Position numbers and translations under genes: made by a program. From Pseudomonadales bacterium (GTDB lineage: Bacteria > Pseudomonadota > Gammaproteobacteria > Pseudomonadales > Azotimanducaceae), in contig JAEPOO010000001.1 of the NCBI GenBank assembly GCA_017642855.1, positions 839,072-903,071 of the forward strand: a stretch of 64,000 nt of DNA. Direction: 5' to 3'. This document shows positions 43,825 to 57,663 of the stretch, one piece after another. Within the stretch, counting starts at the first letter, position 1. Each line of letters opens with the position of its first letter. The notes below the pieces were generated by a model. The model saw only the letters and a program-made list of their open reading frames with translations. It searched no databases and was not told the DNA's origin.

Positions 43825-43845
43825 TTGATTAGTTCTACTAATCAA
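43825..43845. promoter_or_regulatory. Perfect inverted repeat in the gltA-sdhC intergenic region
   Basis: TTGATTAG-TTCTA-CTAATCAA, 8-base perfect arms, about 72 bases before the gltA start and 250 before sdhC. No T-run follows. It looks like a dimeric repressor or activator site controlling TCA genes. The rest of the 343-base intergenic region (43754-44096) is AT-rich near sdhC (around 44066-44095), and I saw no good gene in it. Confidence 0.5.
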
Positions 43846-44096
43846 CGGATTATGCGTCCTGATGCTTTTTATGGGCTGCACCTGCCAGCGCGACGAAGCC
43901 GCCTGCGGCAGCGAATAAAAGCAAAACGACCTGCTCTTGTAAAGGCTATACACCTGATGAACAGGGCGTTTCGAAGAGCCTGCTCGTTTGTTTTTCCGGG
44001 GTTAACTGACTATTATTACCGCGCTCCAACGGATTCACGGGATGAAGACAGAAGGGCCCCGACAATAATTCCCAATTATCAATTGAGTAAATACCA

Positions 44097-44483
44097 GTGA
44101 AAGAAAATTCTCGTCCAATCAATGTCGGTATCGGCGATTTGATGGGCTTTGCTTGGCCCATCACCGCAATCGCTTCGATTACGCACCGAATTGCCGGTGT
44201 CGTGCTTTTTGTGGGCATAGGCTTCGGGCTGTTTGCCCTGCAAGTGTCCCTGAGCAGTGAAACCGGATTCGAAGGCCTCAAGTCGATGATCACGTCGCCG
44301 CTGGGCAAATTCATTACCTGGGGTCTGCTGTCAGCATTGGCCTATCACTTCGTTGCGGGCATCAAGCACCTCATCATGGATACCGGTGTGGGTGAGACCC
44401 TGGAAGGCGGCATCTTCGCAGCCCGGGCTTCACTGTTCTTTTCTGCGTTGCTCATCGCGCTCGCCGCGCTTTGGGTCATATAG
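44097..44483 (+). CDS. sdhC: Succinate dehydrogenase cytochrome b556 subunit
   Basis: A 128-residue three-span membrane anchor of complex II carrying half of the haem b/quinone site. Seen: FAWPITAIASITHRIAGVVLF with the Ser and Arg used in quinone binding, and the haem-ligand His in YHFVAGIKHLIMD. GTG start. First gene of the sdh-suc cluster. Confidence 0.93.
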   Translation: MKENSRPINVGIGDLMGFAWPITAIASITHRIAGVVLFVGIGFGLFALQVSLSSETGFEGLKSMITSPLGKFITWGLLSALAYHFVAGIKHLIMDTGVGETLEGGIFAARASLFFSALLIALAALWVI

Positions 44484-44492
44484 GAGACTGGC

Positions 44493-44861
44493 ATGGTTAC
44501 TCAAGCAACGAGTATGAGTAGAAGTGGCGTCAGCGACTGGCTGATCCAACGAGTCACAGCCGTGATTCTTGCCGCTTACACCCTTTGCATTTTTGGCTAC
44601 GTCGCGACGAACCCGGATCTGAACTATGCGCAATGGTCAGCCTTCTTTAGTAGTACGGGTATGCAGATCTTCACCATGCTGGCTCTGGTCAGCACCTGTG
44701 CCCACGCCTGGATTGGTATGTGGACCGTTGGCAGCGACTACCTCCGGGAACATACCCTGGGTGAGAAAGCGGCATCTCTTCGTTTTATCTACCAGATTGG
44801 CTGCATCCTTGTGATCGTCGCCTACCTGATCTGGGGCATTAATATTCTTTGGGGTAACTAA
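44493..44861 (+). CDS. sdhD: Succinate dehydrogenase membrane anchor subunit
   Basis: A 122-residue three-span partner of SdhC. Seen: [22 protein letters not shown] and the His region [16 protein letters not shown] that supplies the second haem ligand and the quinone-site Asp-Tyr. 9 bases after sdhC, 2 before sdhA. Confidence 0.93.
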   Translation: MVTQATSMSRSGVSDWLIQRVTAVILAAYTLCIFGYVATNPDLNYAQWSAFFSSTGMQIFTMLALVSTCAHAWIGMWTVGSDYLREHTLGEKAASLRFIYQIGCILVIVAYLIWGINILWGN

Positions 44862-44863
44862 GT

Positions 44864-46639
44864 ATGAGCGACCTACCAGTTCTCGAATTTGATGCCATCA
44901 TTGTTGGTGGCGGTGGGTCAGGCATGCGTGCCGGCCTGCAACTTGCCCAGTCGGGAAGCCGAACTGCTGTGCTGTCGAAAGTATTCCCAACCCGCTCGCA
45001 CACGGTTTCGGCCCAGGGTGGTATTACCTGTGCGATCGCAAGTGAAGATCCGAATGACGATTGGCGCTGGCACATGTTCGACACCGTAAAAGGTTCGGAC
45101 TACATTGGTGATCAGGACGCAATCGAGTACATGTGCAGTGTCGGTCCCCAGGCAGTGTTCGAGCTGGAACACATGGGGCTGCCGTTTTCACGAAAAGAAA
45201 ACGGACGTATCTATCAAAGACCTTTCGGTGGTCAGTCAAAAGACTATGGTAAAGGCGGCCAGGCCGCACGAACCTGTGCAGCTGCAGACCGAACCGGTCA
45301 CGCGCTGCTTCACGCGCTTTACCAGGGCAACCTGGCAGCAGGTACCGTTTTCTTCAGCGAATGGTTCGCTGTTGATCTCGTGAAAAACGCAAACGGGGCG
45401 GTTGTCGGCTGTACAGCGATCAACATGGAGACCGGTGAGCTTCATTACATCAAGTCCAAAGCGACGGTTCTGGCAACAGGTGGCGCAGGGCGGATATACC
45501 AGTCAACAACCAATGCCCTGATGAATACCGGTGACGGGACGGGGATGGCGCTGCGTGCTGGCTACGTCGTCCAGGACATGGAAATGTGGCAGTTTCACCC
45601 AACCGGTATTGCCGGTGCCGGTACGCTCGTGACCGAAGGTTGCCGTGGTGAAGGTGGATATCTGATCAACAAAGACGGTGAGCGGTTTATGGAGCGTTAC
45701 GCGCCGAACGCAAAAGATCTGGCCGGACGTGATGTGGTTGCGCGGTCCATGGTTCTGGAAATTCTGGAAGGTCGTGGCGCCGGAGAAAACGGTGATCATG
45801 TGCTGCTGAAGCTGGATCACCTGGGTGAAGAGATCCTCCATTCACGGCTGCCTGGCATTACAGAACTGTCGAAGACCTTTGCTCACGTTGATCCCGTGAA
45901 GGAACCGATTCCTGTCGTGCCTACCTGTCATTACATGATGGGCGGTCAACCGACCAATATTCATGGTCAGTGCATCATGGTTGGTCCTGACGGATCTGAT
46001 CAGGTGATCGACGGTCTCTACGCAGTGGGTGAAGCGGCCAACGTTTCTGTGCATGGTGCAAATCGCCTCGGCGGAAATTCGCTGCTCGACCTGGTTGTGT
46101 TCGGTCGATCCGCTGGCCTGCACATCACAGACGCACTCTCCGAAGGTATGGACTCCGGCGAAGCATCTGAGTCTGATCTTGAAGCGGCAACCGCCCGTTT
46201 GAATCGCTGGGATAACTCCAGCAGTGACGGTGAATCTCCGGCAGCTCTGAAGAAAGAGTTGCAGGAATGTATGCAGCTGAATTTCGGTGTCTTCCGGAAA
46301 GAAAGCCCGATGCAGGAAGGCATCAAGAAGCTGGCTGAGTTGAGAGAACGTATTGAGAAGGCCTCGCTGAACGACAAATCTACTGCGTTCAATACAGCAC
46401 GCCTTGAAGCGCTGGAGCTGGATAACCTCCTGGAAATCGCTGAAGCGACGGCGATCAGCGCCGAGCAACGCAAAGAAAGTCGAGGTGCCCATGCACGTGA
46501 CGACTTTCAGGGGCGTGATGATGAGAACTGGCTCTGCCATTCCATATACGATCCCAATGACAAGACGTTGAAGAAACGAGCGGTTAACTTTGAACCAAAA
46601 ACCGTTCCTATGTTTGAACCGAAAGAGAGAAGCTACTAG
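44864..46639 (+). CDS. sdhA: Succinate dehydrogenase flavoprotein subunit
   Basis: A 591-residue FAD-containing catalytic subunit oxidising succinate to fumarate. FAD motif [17 protein letters not shown]; covalent flavin His46 in [11 protein letters not shown]; substrate-binding HPTGIAGAG and [11 protein letters not shown]; active Arg in [14 protein letters not shown]. Length and ending ([11 protein letters not shown]) are standard. Third gene of the operon. Confidence 0.97.
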   Translation: MSDLPVLEFDAIIVGGGGSGMRAGLQLAQSGSRTAVLSKVFPTRSHTVSAQGGITCAIASEDPNDDWRWHMFDTVKGSDYIGDQDAIEYMCSVGPQAVFELEHMGLPFSRKENGRIYQRPFGGQSKDYGKGGQAARTCAAADRTGHALLHALYQGNLAAGTVFFSEWFAVDLVKNANGAVVGCTAINMETGELHYIKSKATVLATGGAGRIYQSTTNALMNTGDGTGMALRAGYVVQDMEMWQFHPTGIAGAGTLVTEGCRGEGGYLINKDGERFMERYAPNAKDLAGRDVVARSMVLEILEGRGAGENGDHVLLKLDHLGEEILHSRLPGITELSKTFAHVDPVKEPIPVVPTCHYMMGGQPTNIHGQCIMVGPDGSDQVIDGLYAVGEAANVSVHGANRLGGNSLLDLVVFGRSAGLHITDALSEGMDSGEASESDLEAATARLNRWDNSSSDGESPAALKKELQECMQLNFGVFRKESPMQEGIKKLAELRERIEKASLNDKSTAFNTARLEALELDNLLEIAEATAISAEQRKESRGAHARDDFQGRDDENWLCHSIYDPNDKTLKKRAVNFEPKTVPMFEPKERSY

Positions 46640-46641
46640 TC

Positions 46642-47346
46642 ATGCAGGTAAGCGTATATCGATACAATCCGGACGCAGACAAGGCCCCGTATATTCAGGA
46701 CTTCAACCTGGAGATACCCGGCGGTCGCGATCTTATGGTGTTGGATGTTCTGGAACTGTTGAAGGAACAGGATCCATCTGTGACTTATCGTCGTTCCTGC
46801 CGTGAGGGTGTCTGTGGCTCCGACGGTGTGAATATGAACGGCAAAAACGGGCTGGCATGCATTACGCCGCTGTCTGAAGTGGTTCGCGGCGATAAGCTCA
46901 CCATTAAGCCGTTACCTGGTTTGCCAGTGATTCGCGATCTTGTCGTGGACATGGAGCAGTTCTACGACAACTACAAGAAGATTAAACCTTACCTGGTCAA
47001 CGATGAGCAGCCACCTTCTATTGAACGATTACAGTCACCGGAAGACCGGGAAAAGCTGGACGGTCTGTACGAGTGTATTCTCTGCGCCTGCTGTTCTACC
47101 AGCTGTCCTTCTTTCTGGTGGAATCCTGACAAGTTCATTGGCCCTGCAGGTCTGCTGCAGGCCTATCGTTTCATTGCGGACAGCCGGGATACTGCGACTG
47201 AAGAACGCCTGGCTGACCTCGAAGACCCGTTCAGCGTGTTCCGTTGTCGGGGCATCATGAACTGTGTTTCTGTCTGCCCGAAGGGGTTGAATCCGACCAA
47301 GGCGATCGGCCATATCCGGAACATGCTGCTTAAGCGCGCTGTATAA
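46642..47346 (+). CDS. sdhB: Succinate dehydrogenase iron-sulfur subunit
   Basis: A 234-residue electron-transfer subunit. [2Fe-2S] ligands in RRSCREGVCGSDG and NGLACITPL; [4Fe-4S] and [3Fe-4S] ligands in CILCACCSTSCPSF and CRGIMNCVSVCPKGLNP. 2 bases after sdhA, 110 before sucA. Confidence 0.97.
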   Translation: MQVSVYRYNPDADKAPYIQDFNLEIPGGRDLMVLDVLELLKEQDPSVTYRRSCREGVCGSDGVNMNGKNGLACITPLSEVVRGDKLTIKPLPGLPVIRDLVVDMEQFYDNYKKIKPYLVNDEQPPSIERLQSPEDREKLDGLYECILCACCSTSCPSFWWNPDKFIGPAGLLQAYRFIADSRDTATEERLADLEDPFSVFRCRGIMNCVSVCPKGLNPTKAIGHIRNMLLKRAV

Positions 47347-47357
47347 CGATCTCGGCC

Positions 47358-47381
47358 CGCGGGTCGCTGTTACGACCCGCG
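47358..47381 (+). repeat. Strong hairpin between sdhB and sucA
   Basis: CGCGGGTCG-CTGTTA-CGACCCGCG, 9 perfect GC-rich pairs 11 bases after the sdhB stop, without a T-run. A second small hairpin (CCCTC-GTGGA-GAGGG, near 47410-47424) is followed 9 bases later by seven T, just before sucA. These may limit or process read-through from sdh into suc. Confidence 0.55.
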
Positions 47382-47456
47382 CAATGCCTGTACAATCTGC
47401 CTTCCGCGCCCTCGTGGAGAGGGATACAGTCGTTTTTTTACCTGACGAGGCAGGCA

Positions 47457-50303
47457 ATGGTTGAAAGTATCATGGAGCGCATGTGGCGGTCTGGCCATAT
47501 CTCCGCCGGTAACGCCAGTTATGTAGAAGAACTCTACGAAAAATACCTACAAGCTCCCTCAGAAGTGCCCGACCAGTGGCGCAGCTATTTTGAAACCCTA
47601 CCCATGGTTGAGGGGAAATCTGCGCCGGATATATCCCACTCCACGGTTAAAGACCATTTCCTGCTGTTGTCAAAGAATCAGGCCCGCGTGGTGCCCGTTT
47701 CTGCCAGCAGTGTTAACGCCGAGCACGAGCGAAAACAGTTTGCGGTCAGCGAACTGATTAATGGTTACCGGCGTCGAGGGCACCTGAAAGCGAATCTTGA
47801 TCCGCTCGGTTTGCAGGAAAATCTGGAAGTTCCTCGTCTCGAACTGGAGTACCATCGTCTCTCAGCGGCAGATCTTGATACCAGCTTCCAAACCGGTGAT
47901 TTGTTTTTCGGTCAAAGTGAAGCGCCACTGAAAGACATCGTTGATGTGCTGGAAAGTACCTACTGCGGTTCCATCGGCGCAGAGTACATGCACATCTCTG
48001 ATGAAGCAGAACAGATGTGGGTGCAGCAACGTCTGGAAAGCGCGCGTTCAAAACCATCCTTCAGCAATGGCGTTAAACGTCGAATCCTGGATCGCTTGAT
48101 TGCTGCAGAAGGTCTCGAAAAGTATCTGGGTACCAAGTATCCGGGCACCAAGCGATTTGGCCTTGAAGGGGGTGAATCCTTTATTCCATGCCTGGCTGAA
48201 CTGATTCACAGAGCAGGTTCTTCGGGTGTGGCAGAAACTGTCATCGGTATGGCGCACCGCGGTCGAATCAATGTGCTGGTGAACCTCTTGGGTAAAGACC
48301 CCGCTGATTTGTTTGACGAATTCGAAGGTCGTTACGAGCCGGGATTTGGTTCCGGTGATGTGAAGTACCATCAGGGTTTCTCATCCAACCTGATGACACC
48401 TGGTGGCGAAATGCACCTGGCCATGGGGTTCAATCCCTCCCATCTTGAAATTGCTGCGCCGGTTATTGAGGGTTCAGTCAGAGCTCGTATGGACCGACGT
48501 CGCGATGCTTCGGGAGACAAAGTGCTGGCAATCAATGTGCATGGTGATGCCGCTTTTGCGGGGCAGGGCGTCGTCATGGAAACCTTTCAGATGTCTCAGA
48601 CCAGAGGCTTCTATACGGGCGGCACGATCCATGTGGTGATTAATAACCAGATCGGTTACACCATCAGCGACCAGGCAGATGCGCGTTCGACCCATTATTG
48701 CACTGAAGTGGCGAAGATGGTTCAGGCACCTGTTTTCCATGTAAATGGTGACGATCCTGAGGCGGTCGTATTCGTGTCGCAGCTGGCACTCGACTATCGG
48801 ATGGAGTTTAAGAAAGACGTTGTGATTGACATCGTCTGCTACCGTCGCCGTGGTCATAACGAAGGAGACGAGCCTGCGATCACGCAGCCGGTCATGTACG
48901 AGAAAATTCGCAGGCATCCTACAACACAGGAACTGCTCGCGAAGAAGATCATCGCGGAAGGTGCAATCGATGAGGCGGATTACCTCTCACGTATTGAGGG
49001 TTATCGCGACTCGCTGGACAAAGGCAGCGCGGTTGCCTGGGACTACCTCACTGAGCCGGATACTTCGATGCATGTGGACTGGACGCCTTTTCTTGGTCAC
49101 CAGTGGAATATTCCGTCAGATACGACCATCGATCTGAAGCGATTTCAGGACATCAGCCACGAACTTCATGAAGTGCCAGACGGATTCGTGTTGCAAAAGC
49201 AGGTGGCCAAAATCTGGGAAGACCGTCGCAAGATGGGCGCTGGCGCTACCACGATTAACTGGGGTTATGGTGAAGTCATGGCGTATGCCACCCTGCTGGA
49301 TGAAGGATTCAGTATTCGACTGACCGGACAGGACGTGGGGCGCGGTACTTTTTCTCACCGGCATGCGGTTATCCATGATCAGAAAGAGGGCGGTCGACTA
49401 ATTCCTCTGCTCAACATGCAGAAAGAAGAAAACCGATTCTTTATCTATGACTCCTTTCTGTCGGAAGAAGCAGTACTTGCCTTTGAATATGGTTACTCAG
49501 GAACCAGCCCTAACACGCTGGTGATCTGGGAAGCGCAGTTCGGTGACTTTGCGAACGGTGCCCAGGTGGTTATTGATCAGTTTATTACCTCCGGTGAACA
49601 CAAATGGGCCAGACTTTCAGGTCTCACGATGTTGCTGCCGCACGGTTACGAAGGTGCAGGACCTGAGCACAGTTCTGCGCGATTGGAGCGTTATCTTCAG
49701 CTCTCGGCAGAACACAATGTCCAGGTCTGTGTACCGACGACGCCGGCTCAGATTTTCCATCTTCTGCGCCGTCAGGCGATCAGACCGTTGCGCAAACCTT
49801 TGATTGTGATGACGCCAAAGAGTCTGTTGCGTCACAAGGAGGCGATTTCCTCGCTGGAAGATCTAGTGGATGGTGCGTTCCAGACGGTCCTTGAAGACCG
49901 TTACGTTGAAGACCCTTCAGCGGTTGAGCGCATCGTCCTTTGCAGCGGCAAGGTCTATTACGATCTGCACGCCAAACGAGTCGAAGAAGCGCACAGCGAT
50001 GTTGCGATTATCAGAATTGAACAGTTGTATCCATTTCCTGAAGAGGATCTGCTGGCAGCACTGTCTTTGTACCCGAATACAAAAACCGCGGCCTGGTGTC
50101 AGGAAGAACCCATGAACCAGGGTGCCTGGTACTCCAGTCAGCATCACATGAGACGCGTGTTGCATAATGTTTTCCCAGATTTGTACCTGGCCTATACCGG
50201 TCGAGAAGCCTCGGCTGCAGCGGCAGCAGGTTACATGTCACTTCATGTACGTCAGCAGGAACAGCTTGTTCATGACGCATTACATGGCACTAACGAGAGA
50301 TAA
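47457..50303 (+). CDS. sucA: 2-oxoglutarate dehydrogenase E1 component
   Basis: A 948-residue thiamine-diphosphate decarboxylase of the 2-oxoglutarate dehydrogenase complex. Seen: the N-terminal E2-binding helix (SYVEELYEKYLQAPSEV), VIGMAHRGRINVLVN, the diphosphate region HGDAAFAGQGVVMET ending in NNQIGYT, and the C-terminal transketolase half (EGAGPEHSSARLERYLQL). ATG 47457 is likely; a second ATG lies 4 codons on. It sits 3 bases before sucB. Confidence 0.97.
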   Translation: MVESIMERMWRSGHISAGNASYVEELYEKYLQAPSEVPDQWRSYFETLPMVEGKSAPDISHSTVKDHFLLLSKNQARVVPVSASSVNAEHERKQFAVSELINGYRRRGHLKANLDPLGLQENLEVPRLELEYHRLSAADLDTSFQTGDLFFGQSEAPLKDIVDVLESTYCGSIGAEYMHISDEAEQMWVQQRLESARSKPSFSNGVKRRILDRLIAAEGLEKYLGTKYPGTKRFGLEGGESFIPCLAELIHRAGSSGVAETVIGMAHRGRINVLVNLLGKDPADLFDEFEGRYEPGFGSGDVKYHQGFSSNLMTPGGEMHLAMGFNPSHLEIAAPVIEGSVRARMDRRRDASGDKVLAINVHGDAAFAGQGVVMETFQMSQTRGFYTGGTIHVVINNQIGYTISDQADARSTHYCTEVAKMVQAPVFHVNGDDPEAVVFVSQLALDYRMEFKKDVVIDIVCYRRRGHNEGDEPAITQPVMYEKIRRHPTTQELLAKKIIAEGAIDEADYLSRIEGYRDSLDKGSAVAWDYLTEPDTSMHVDWTPFLGHQWNIPSDTTIDLKRFQDISHELHEVPDGFVLQKQVAKIWEDRRKMGAGATTINWGYGEVMAYATLLDEGFSIRLTGQDVGRGTFSHRHAVIHDQKEGGRLIPLLNMQKEENRFFIYDSFLSEEAVLAFEYGYSGTSPNTLVIWEAQFGDFANGAQVVIDQFITSGEHKWARLSGLTMLLPHGYEGAGPEHSSARLERYLQLSAEHNVQVCVPTTPAQIFHLLRRQAIRPLRKPLIVMTPKSLLRHKEAISSLEDLVDGAFQTVLEDRYVEDPSAVERIVLCSGKVYYDLHAKRVEEAHSDVAIIRIEQLYPFPEEDLLAALSLYPNTKTAAWCQEEPMNQGAWYSSQHHMRRVLHNVFPDLYLAYTGREASAAAAAGYMSLHVRQQEQLVHDALHGTNER

Positions 50304-50306
50304 GTC

Positions 50307-53011
<2,705 letters not shown>

Positions 53012-53043
53012 CCCGAAACTAAAGAACAAAAGGATCAGAGTTT

Positions 53044-54213
53044 ATGAACCTTCATGAATACCAGGCGAAGCAGCTGTTTGCTGAATATGGCCTGCCGGTA
53101 TCCAAGGGCATCGCAGTTGATACAGCCGATGAAGCTGTCGCTGCCGCCAAGGAGATCGGCGGAGACAAGTGGGTCGTAAAGGCCCAGGTACATGCCGGAG
53201 GCCGGGGTAAGGCTGGTGGCGTAAAGCTGGTAGATACGGATGACGAAATCCGCGAATTTGCCAACAAACACATCGGCACTAACCTAGTGACCTTTCAGAC
53301 AGATGAAAAAGGTCAGCCCGTCAGCAAGATTTTTGTCGAAGCCTGTACAGACATTGATCGTGAGCTCTACCTCGGTGCGGTTATTGATCGTTCCACGCGC
53401 AGGGTCACTTTCATGGCTTCCACCGAAGGCGGTGTTGAAATCGAGAAAGTGGCAGAAGAAACGCCCGAAAAGATTCTCCAGGCGACGATTGATCCCATGA
53501 CAGGCGCTTGCGGATATCAGGCGCGCGACATTGCTTTTCGATTGGGTCTGGAGGGTAAGCAGATTAATCAGTTTGCCAATATCTTTATGGGACTTGCCAA
53601 GCTGTTTCAGGATTGTGACCTGAGCCTCATTGAGATCAATCCGCTGGTCGTGACCACAGATGGCGACGTACATTGCCTGGATGCCAAGCTGTCTGTTGAT
53701 GGCAACGCACTTTATCGTCAAAAGAAGTTGGCGGAGATGCGTGATCACAGTCAGGAAGATGAACGTGAAAATCAGGCCTCTGAGTTCAACCTCAACTATG
53801 TTGCGCTGGAAGGCAATATCGGATGTATGGTAAACGGTGCTGGCCTTGCCATGGGCACCATGGACCTCGTGAAACTTCATGGCGGTCAGCCAGCAAACTT
53901 CCTTGACGTTGGCGGTGGTGCAACCAAAGAAGCGGTCAGTGAAGCCTTCAAAATCATCCTCTCCGATGATGGCGTTAAGGCGGTTCTGATCAACATTTTT
54001 GGCGGGATCGTCCAGTGTAATATTATTGCGGACGGCATTATCGGCGCGGTGAAAGATGTTGGCGTAGACGTACCTGTGGTTGTTCGCTTTGAAGGAAACA
54101 ACGCAGATCTCGGTGTTAAAACACTGGCAGAAAGCGATGTAGATATTATTGCTGCGACAAGTCTCACGGATGCCGTTGAGCAGGCCGTTAAAGCAGCAGG
54201 AGGTGCGGTGTGA
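53044..54213 (+). CDS. sucC: Succinyl-CoA synthetase beta subunit
   Basis: A 389-residue ATP-grasp subunit. Seen: [19 protein letters not shown], the nucleotide-binding [28 protein letters not shown], and [16 protein letters not shown]. It forms the heterotetramer with SucD, making ATP or GTP from succinyl-CoA. It overlaps sucD by 4 bases. Confidence 0.97.
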   Translation: MNLHEYQAKQLFAEYGLPVSKGIAVDTADEAVAAAKEIGGDKWVVKAQVHAGGRGKAGGVKLVDTDDEIREFANKHIGTNLVTFQTDEKGQPVSKIFVEACTDIDRELYLGAVIDRSTRRVTFMASTEGGVEIEKVAEETPEKILQATIDPMTGACGYQARDIAFRLGLEGKQINQFANIFMGLAKLFQDCDLSLIEINPLVVTTDGDVHCLDAKLSVDGNALYRQKKLAEMRDHSQEDERENQASEFNLNYVALEGNIGCMVNGAGLAMGTMDLVKLHGGQPANFLDVGGGATKEAVSEAFKIILSDDGVKAVLINIFGGIVQCNIIADGIIGAVKDVGVDVPVVVRFEGNNADLGVKTLAESDVDIIAATSLTDAVEQAVKAAGGAV

Positions 54214-55082
54214 GTATTCTGGTAAACAAAGATACCAAGGTAATCTGTCAGGGATTCACCGGTTCCCAAGGAACACTGCACTCAGAACAGGCGATTGCTT
54301 ACGGCACCAATATGGTTGGCGGCATCACGCCAGGCAAAGGTGGCCAGGAACATCTCGGCTTGCCGGTGTTCGATACTGTGCGCCAGGCGGTGGAAGAAAC
54401 CGGCGCGGATGCATCTGTGATCTATGTGCCTGCGCCTTTCGCCAAAGATGGCATTCTTGAAGCCGCTGCTGCGGGTATCAAGCTGATCGTTTGTATCACG
54501 GAAGGCGTGCCCACGCTGGATATGCTGGTTGCCAAAGCGAGCCTGGATGCACAGGGTGTCAGGCTGATCGGTCCAAATTGTCCGGGCGTCATCACACCGG
54601 GTGAGTGCAAGATCGGTATCATGCCTGGCGACATTCACCTGCCGGGCAAGGTTGGGATTGTTTCGCGATCAGGTACGTTGACCTATGAAGCGGTCAAACA
54701 GACCACAGATCTGGGTTACGGCCAGAGCAGCTGTGTTGGTATCGGTGGTGACCCGATTCCTGGCAGCAACTTCATCGACATCCTGGGTATGTTCGAAGAA
54801 GACCCGCAAACCGAAGCGATTGTCATGGTTGGTGAAATTGGTGGTACCGCTGAAGAAGAAGCCGCTGAATTCATCAAGAGTAACGTGACCAAGCCGGTGG
54901 TTGGATACATCGCGGGTGTGACTGCGCCTCCCGGAAAGCGGATGGGACATGCGGGCGCGATCATTGCCGGTGGTAAGGGTACGGCAGATGAGAAATTTGC
55001 ATCCCTTCAATCGGCTGGTGTCTCAACCGTGAAGAGTCTTGCGGATATTGGCAAAACCCTGCAGGAAGTGACCGGCTGGTAA
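54210..55082 (+). CDS. sucD: Succinyl-CoA synthetase alpha subunit
   Basis: A 290-residue CoA-binding subunit. N-terminal CoA site [17 protein letters not shown]; active phospho-histidine in [14 protein letters not shown] near residue 247; [14 protein letters not shown] and [20 protein letters not shown] standard. Last gene of the TCA cluster proper; its stop overlaps the next start by one base. Confidence 0.97.
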   Translation: MSILVNKDTKVICQGFTGSQGTLHSEQAIAYGTNMVGGITPGKGGQEHLGLPVFDTVRQAVEETGADASVIYVPAPFAKDGILEAAAAGIKLIVCITEGVPTLDMLVAKASLDAQGVRLIGPNCPGVITPGECKIGIMPGDIHLPGKVGIVSRSGTLTYEAVKQTTDLGYGQSSCVGIGGDPIPGSNFIDILGMFEEDPQTEAIVMVGEIGGTAEEEAAEFIKSNVTKPVVGYIAGVTAPPGKRMGHAGAIIAGGKGTADEKFASLQSAGVSTVKSLADIGKTLQEVTGW

Positions 55083-55705
55083 TGTCTGCGACCATCAGGA
55101 GCGGCTATTTCACGCCGCTCCTGTTTCTTCTCGTTGCGGCAGCTACCGCCATTCTCGGTAGCTATTTTTTTATGCTCCAGAACTTCAGCGCGGACACGAC
55201 GCTGTTGTTTACCCGATACACGGCTCGTGTGTCCTTCATGTTTTTCCTGCCGGTGTTTGCTCTAGGTGCACTTCATCAGCTTTATCCCACAGATCTAGGC
55301 CGTGCACTGATGGGGCGCCGGCGCCAGTTGGGTCTCGCTTTTGCGGCTGCGCATACTGTGCATCTGGTTGGGATCATCGCAAACTATCTGGCTATTGATG
55401 CCTGGTTCTCTGCGGATGATACCGCTGCCATTGTTATCTACGTCTTTATCGGACTGATGGCGGTGACTTCCAACAGTTTCTCCGTCAGGCAGCTTAAGGG
55501 CGTCTGGCGAGTCCTTCACAAAGTCGGGCTGTATGGGATCTTTATCGGTTTCTTTGTGACTTACCTGGGAAGAGTCCAGGGTTATTCTCAATCACAGCTG
55601 GATCCATCCCTCATGGACCCCTTCTGGGTGTATGTGGTTTTGCTGGCCCTCGTCACTTCTGCCTGGTTACTGCGGATTGCGGCATTCTGGCAAAAACGGG
55701 GTTGA
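55082..55705 (+). CDS. Integral membrane protein, ferric-reductase-like
   Basis: A 207-residue protein with about six predicted membrane spans and several His in membrane or loop positions ([29 protein letters not shown]). This resembles the haem-binding ferric reductase/MsrQ-like fold, so a b-type electron carrier is possible but not proved. It overlaps sucD by one base (TAATG), so it is translationally coupled to the TCA cluster. Confidence 0.6.
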   Translation: MSATIRSGYFTPLLFLLVAAATAILGSYFFMLQNFSADTTLLFTRYTARVSFMFFLPVFALGALHQLYPTDLGRALMGRRRQLGLAFAAAHTVHLVGIIANYLAIDAWFSADDTAAIVIYVFIGLMAVTSNSFSVRQLKGVWRVLHKVGLYGIFIGFFVTYLGRVQGYSQSQLDPSLMDPFWVYVVLLALVTSAWLLRIAAFWQKRG

Positions 55706-55760
55706 AATTTCCCTGATGCGCCCCAATTTTCGAGGGGATGTAAATTTTTACGGGAACGTC

Positions 55761-57662
55761 ATGACGACCGCACAAAAAGAAACCATGGGTTTTCAGTCGG
55801 AAGCCAAGCAGCTTCTGCACCTGATGATTCACTCTCTCTACAGCAACAAAGAAATTTTCCTCAGGGAACTTGTCTCCAATGCCAACGATGCCATTGATAA
55901 GCGTCGTTTTGCCGGGCTTTCGGATCCCGCTTTGCTGGAAGAGGGTGTCGAGCTTGGTATCACGATTGATATTGATGAGGACGCGCAGACGGTAACGGTT
56001 TCCGACAACGGCATCGGTATGACGCGAGACGAAGCGATTTCCCACCTCGGTACTATTGCCAAGTCTGGTACAGCACAGTTCCTGGAATCTCTGACCGGTG
56101 ATCAGCAGAAAGATGCGCAATTGATTGGTCAGTTTGGTGTTGGTTTCTACTCTTCATTTATTGTGGCTGACGAAGTAACGGTTGAGTCGAGGTCAGCCAG
56201 TGCTGCGCCGGAGGAAGCCGTGCTTTGGCACTCCGCAGGCGAGGCTGAGTTTGATGTTGAAACGGTGACCCGAGAGCAGGTTGGTACCTCGGTAACGCTG
56301 CATCTGAAAGCGGATGAAACAGAATTTGCGAATGGCTGGCGTCTGCGCAGCATTGTGAAGAAGTATGCCGACCATGTGGCGGTACCGGTTCGCATGCTCG
56401 AGGAACCCGCGCCTGTAGCTGAAGGCGAGGAGGCACCGGAGCCTGGCTATGAAGTGGTTAACACGGCTAAGGCGCTGTGGACGCGGTCCCGAACCGACGT
56501 TAGTGAAGACGAGTACAAGGAATTCTACAAGCTCGTTTCCCATGACTTCGATGATCCAATGACCTGGAGCCATAACCGGGTGGAGGGCAAGCTTGAATAC
56601 AGCAGTCTGCTCTATATTCCGAATCGAGCCCCCTTTGATTTGTATCAACGCGAGTCGCCGCGCGGCTTAAAGCTCTATGTGCAGCGTGTCTTCATCATGG
56701 ACGAGGCAGAGCAGTTTTTACCGCTCTATCTGAGGTTTGTACGTGGCGTGGTCGATTCCAGCGACCTGTCTCTGAACGTTTCAAGGGAAATCCTACAGAA
56801 AGATCCCACAATTGACTCCATGCGCAGCGCGCTGACGAAGCGTGTTCTCGACATGATCGAAAAACTGGCTGCTGATGATGAGCAGTATCAGACGTTCTGG
56901 GATGAGTTCGGTCAGGTACTTAAAGAAGGGCCGGCAGAGGACTTTGGCAATAAAGAAAAAATCGCCGCGCTCCTTAGGTTTGCGACGACGATTTCTGAAG
57001 GTGCAACGCAGAACCAGTCTCTTGCCGGTTACATTGAGCGAATGAAGCCCGAGCAGGACAGGATTTACTTTGTTGCAGCTGAAAATTACCACACCGCAGC
57101 AAACAGCCCACACCTGGAGATTTTCCGAAAGAAGGGTATCGAAGTTCTCCTGCTGCATGATCGAATCGACGAGTGGCTGGTCAGTCATCTCGGTGAGTTT
57201 GATGGCAAAGCCTTTCAGGACGTTGCCCGCGGCGAGCTTGATTTGGGTGATCTCGATGAGTCTGAGGATGAAGCCGAGCAGGAGAAGGTTGAGGAGACCT
57301 ATAAAGGGCTGGTCGAGAAGATGAACGAACTCTTGGGTGAGTCTGTTGCAGAGGTGCGGCTGACAAACAGGCTTACGGACTCCCCGGCGTGTTTGGTCGT
57401 CAGTGAGGATGATATGGGAATGCAGATGCGGAGGGTGCTGGAATCCGCCGGTCAAGCTGTGCCTGATAGCAAACGCACATTTGAATTAAACCCGGAGCAT
57501 CCGCTGGTAGAGAAACTGAATGATGAAGCGGATATGGATCGATTCAACGACCTGGCGATGGTGCTTTATGATCAGGCGATCCTTGCAGAGGGTTCTCAGT
57601 TGGATGAACCGGCAAACTACGTCTCGAGATTGAATAAGCTCCTGTTGGAGCTTTCTTCCTGA
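55761..57662 (+). CDS. htpG: Molecular chaperone HtpG (Hsp90)
   Basis: A 633-residue Hsp90 homologue. GHKL ATPase N-domain with [35 protein letters not shown] and [12 protein letters not shown]; middle domain with the ATP-contacting [11 protein letters not shown]-terminal dimer domain. ATG 55761 ([19 protein letters not shown]) fits the family; the frame is open to 55632. It is convergent with the DUF1631 gene, separated by one base. Confidence 0.96.
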   Translation: MTTAQKETMGFQSEAKQLLHLMIHSLYSNKEIFLRELVSNANDAIDKRRFAGLSDPALLEEGVELGITIDIDEDAQTVTVSDNGIGMTRDEAISHLGTIAKSGTAQFLESLTGDQQKDAQLIGQFGVGFYSSFIVADEVTVESRSASAAPEEAVLWHSAGEAEFDVETVTREQVGTSVTLHLKADETEFANGWRLRSIVKKYADHVAVPVRMLEEPAPVAEGEEAPEPGYEVVNTAKALWTRSRTDVSEDEYKEFYKLVSHDFDDPMTWSHNRVEGKLEYSSLLYIPNRAPFDLYQRESPRGLKLYVQRVFIMDEAEQFLPLYLRFVRGVVDSSDLSLNVSREILQKDPTIDSMRSALTKRVLDMIEKLAADDEQYQTFWDEFGQVLKEGPAEDFGNKEKIAALLRFATTISEGATQNQSLAGYIERMKPEQDRIYFVAAENYHTAANSPHLEIFRKKGIEVLLLHDRIDEWLVSHLGEFDGKAFQDVARGELDLGDLDESEDEAEQEKVEETYKGLVEKMNELLGESVAEVRLTNRLTDSPACLVVSEDDMGMQMRRVLESAGQAVPDSKRTFELNPEHPLVEKLNDEADMDRFNDLAMVLYDQAILAEGSQLDEPANYVSRLNKLLLELSS

Positions 57663-57663
57663 C

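Noticed and set aside
43804-44100. 98-codon open frame in the gltA-sdhC intergenic region
   Set aside because: Arg-rich, no ribosome site, covers the likely promoters and the inverted repeat; ends inside the sdhC start.
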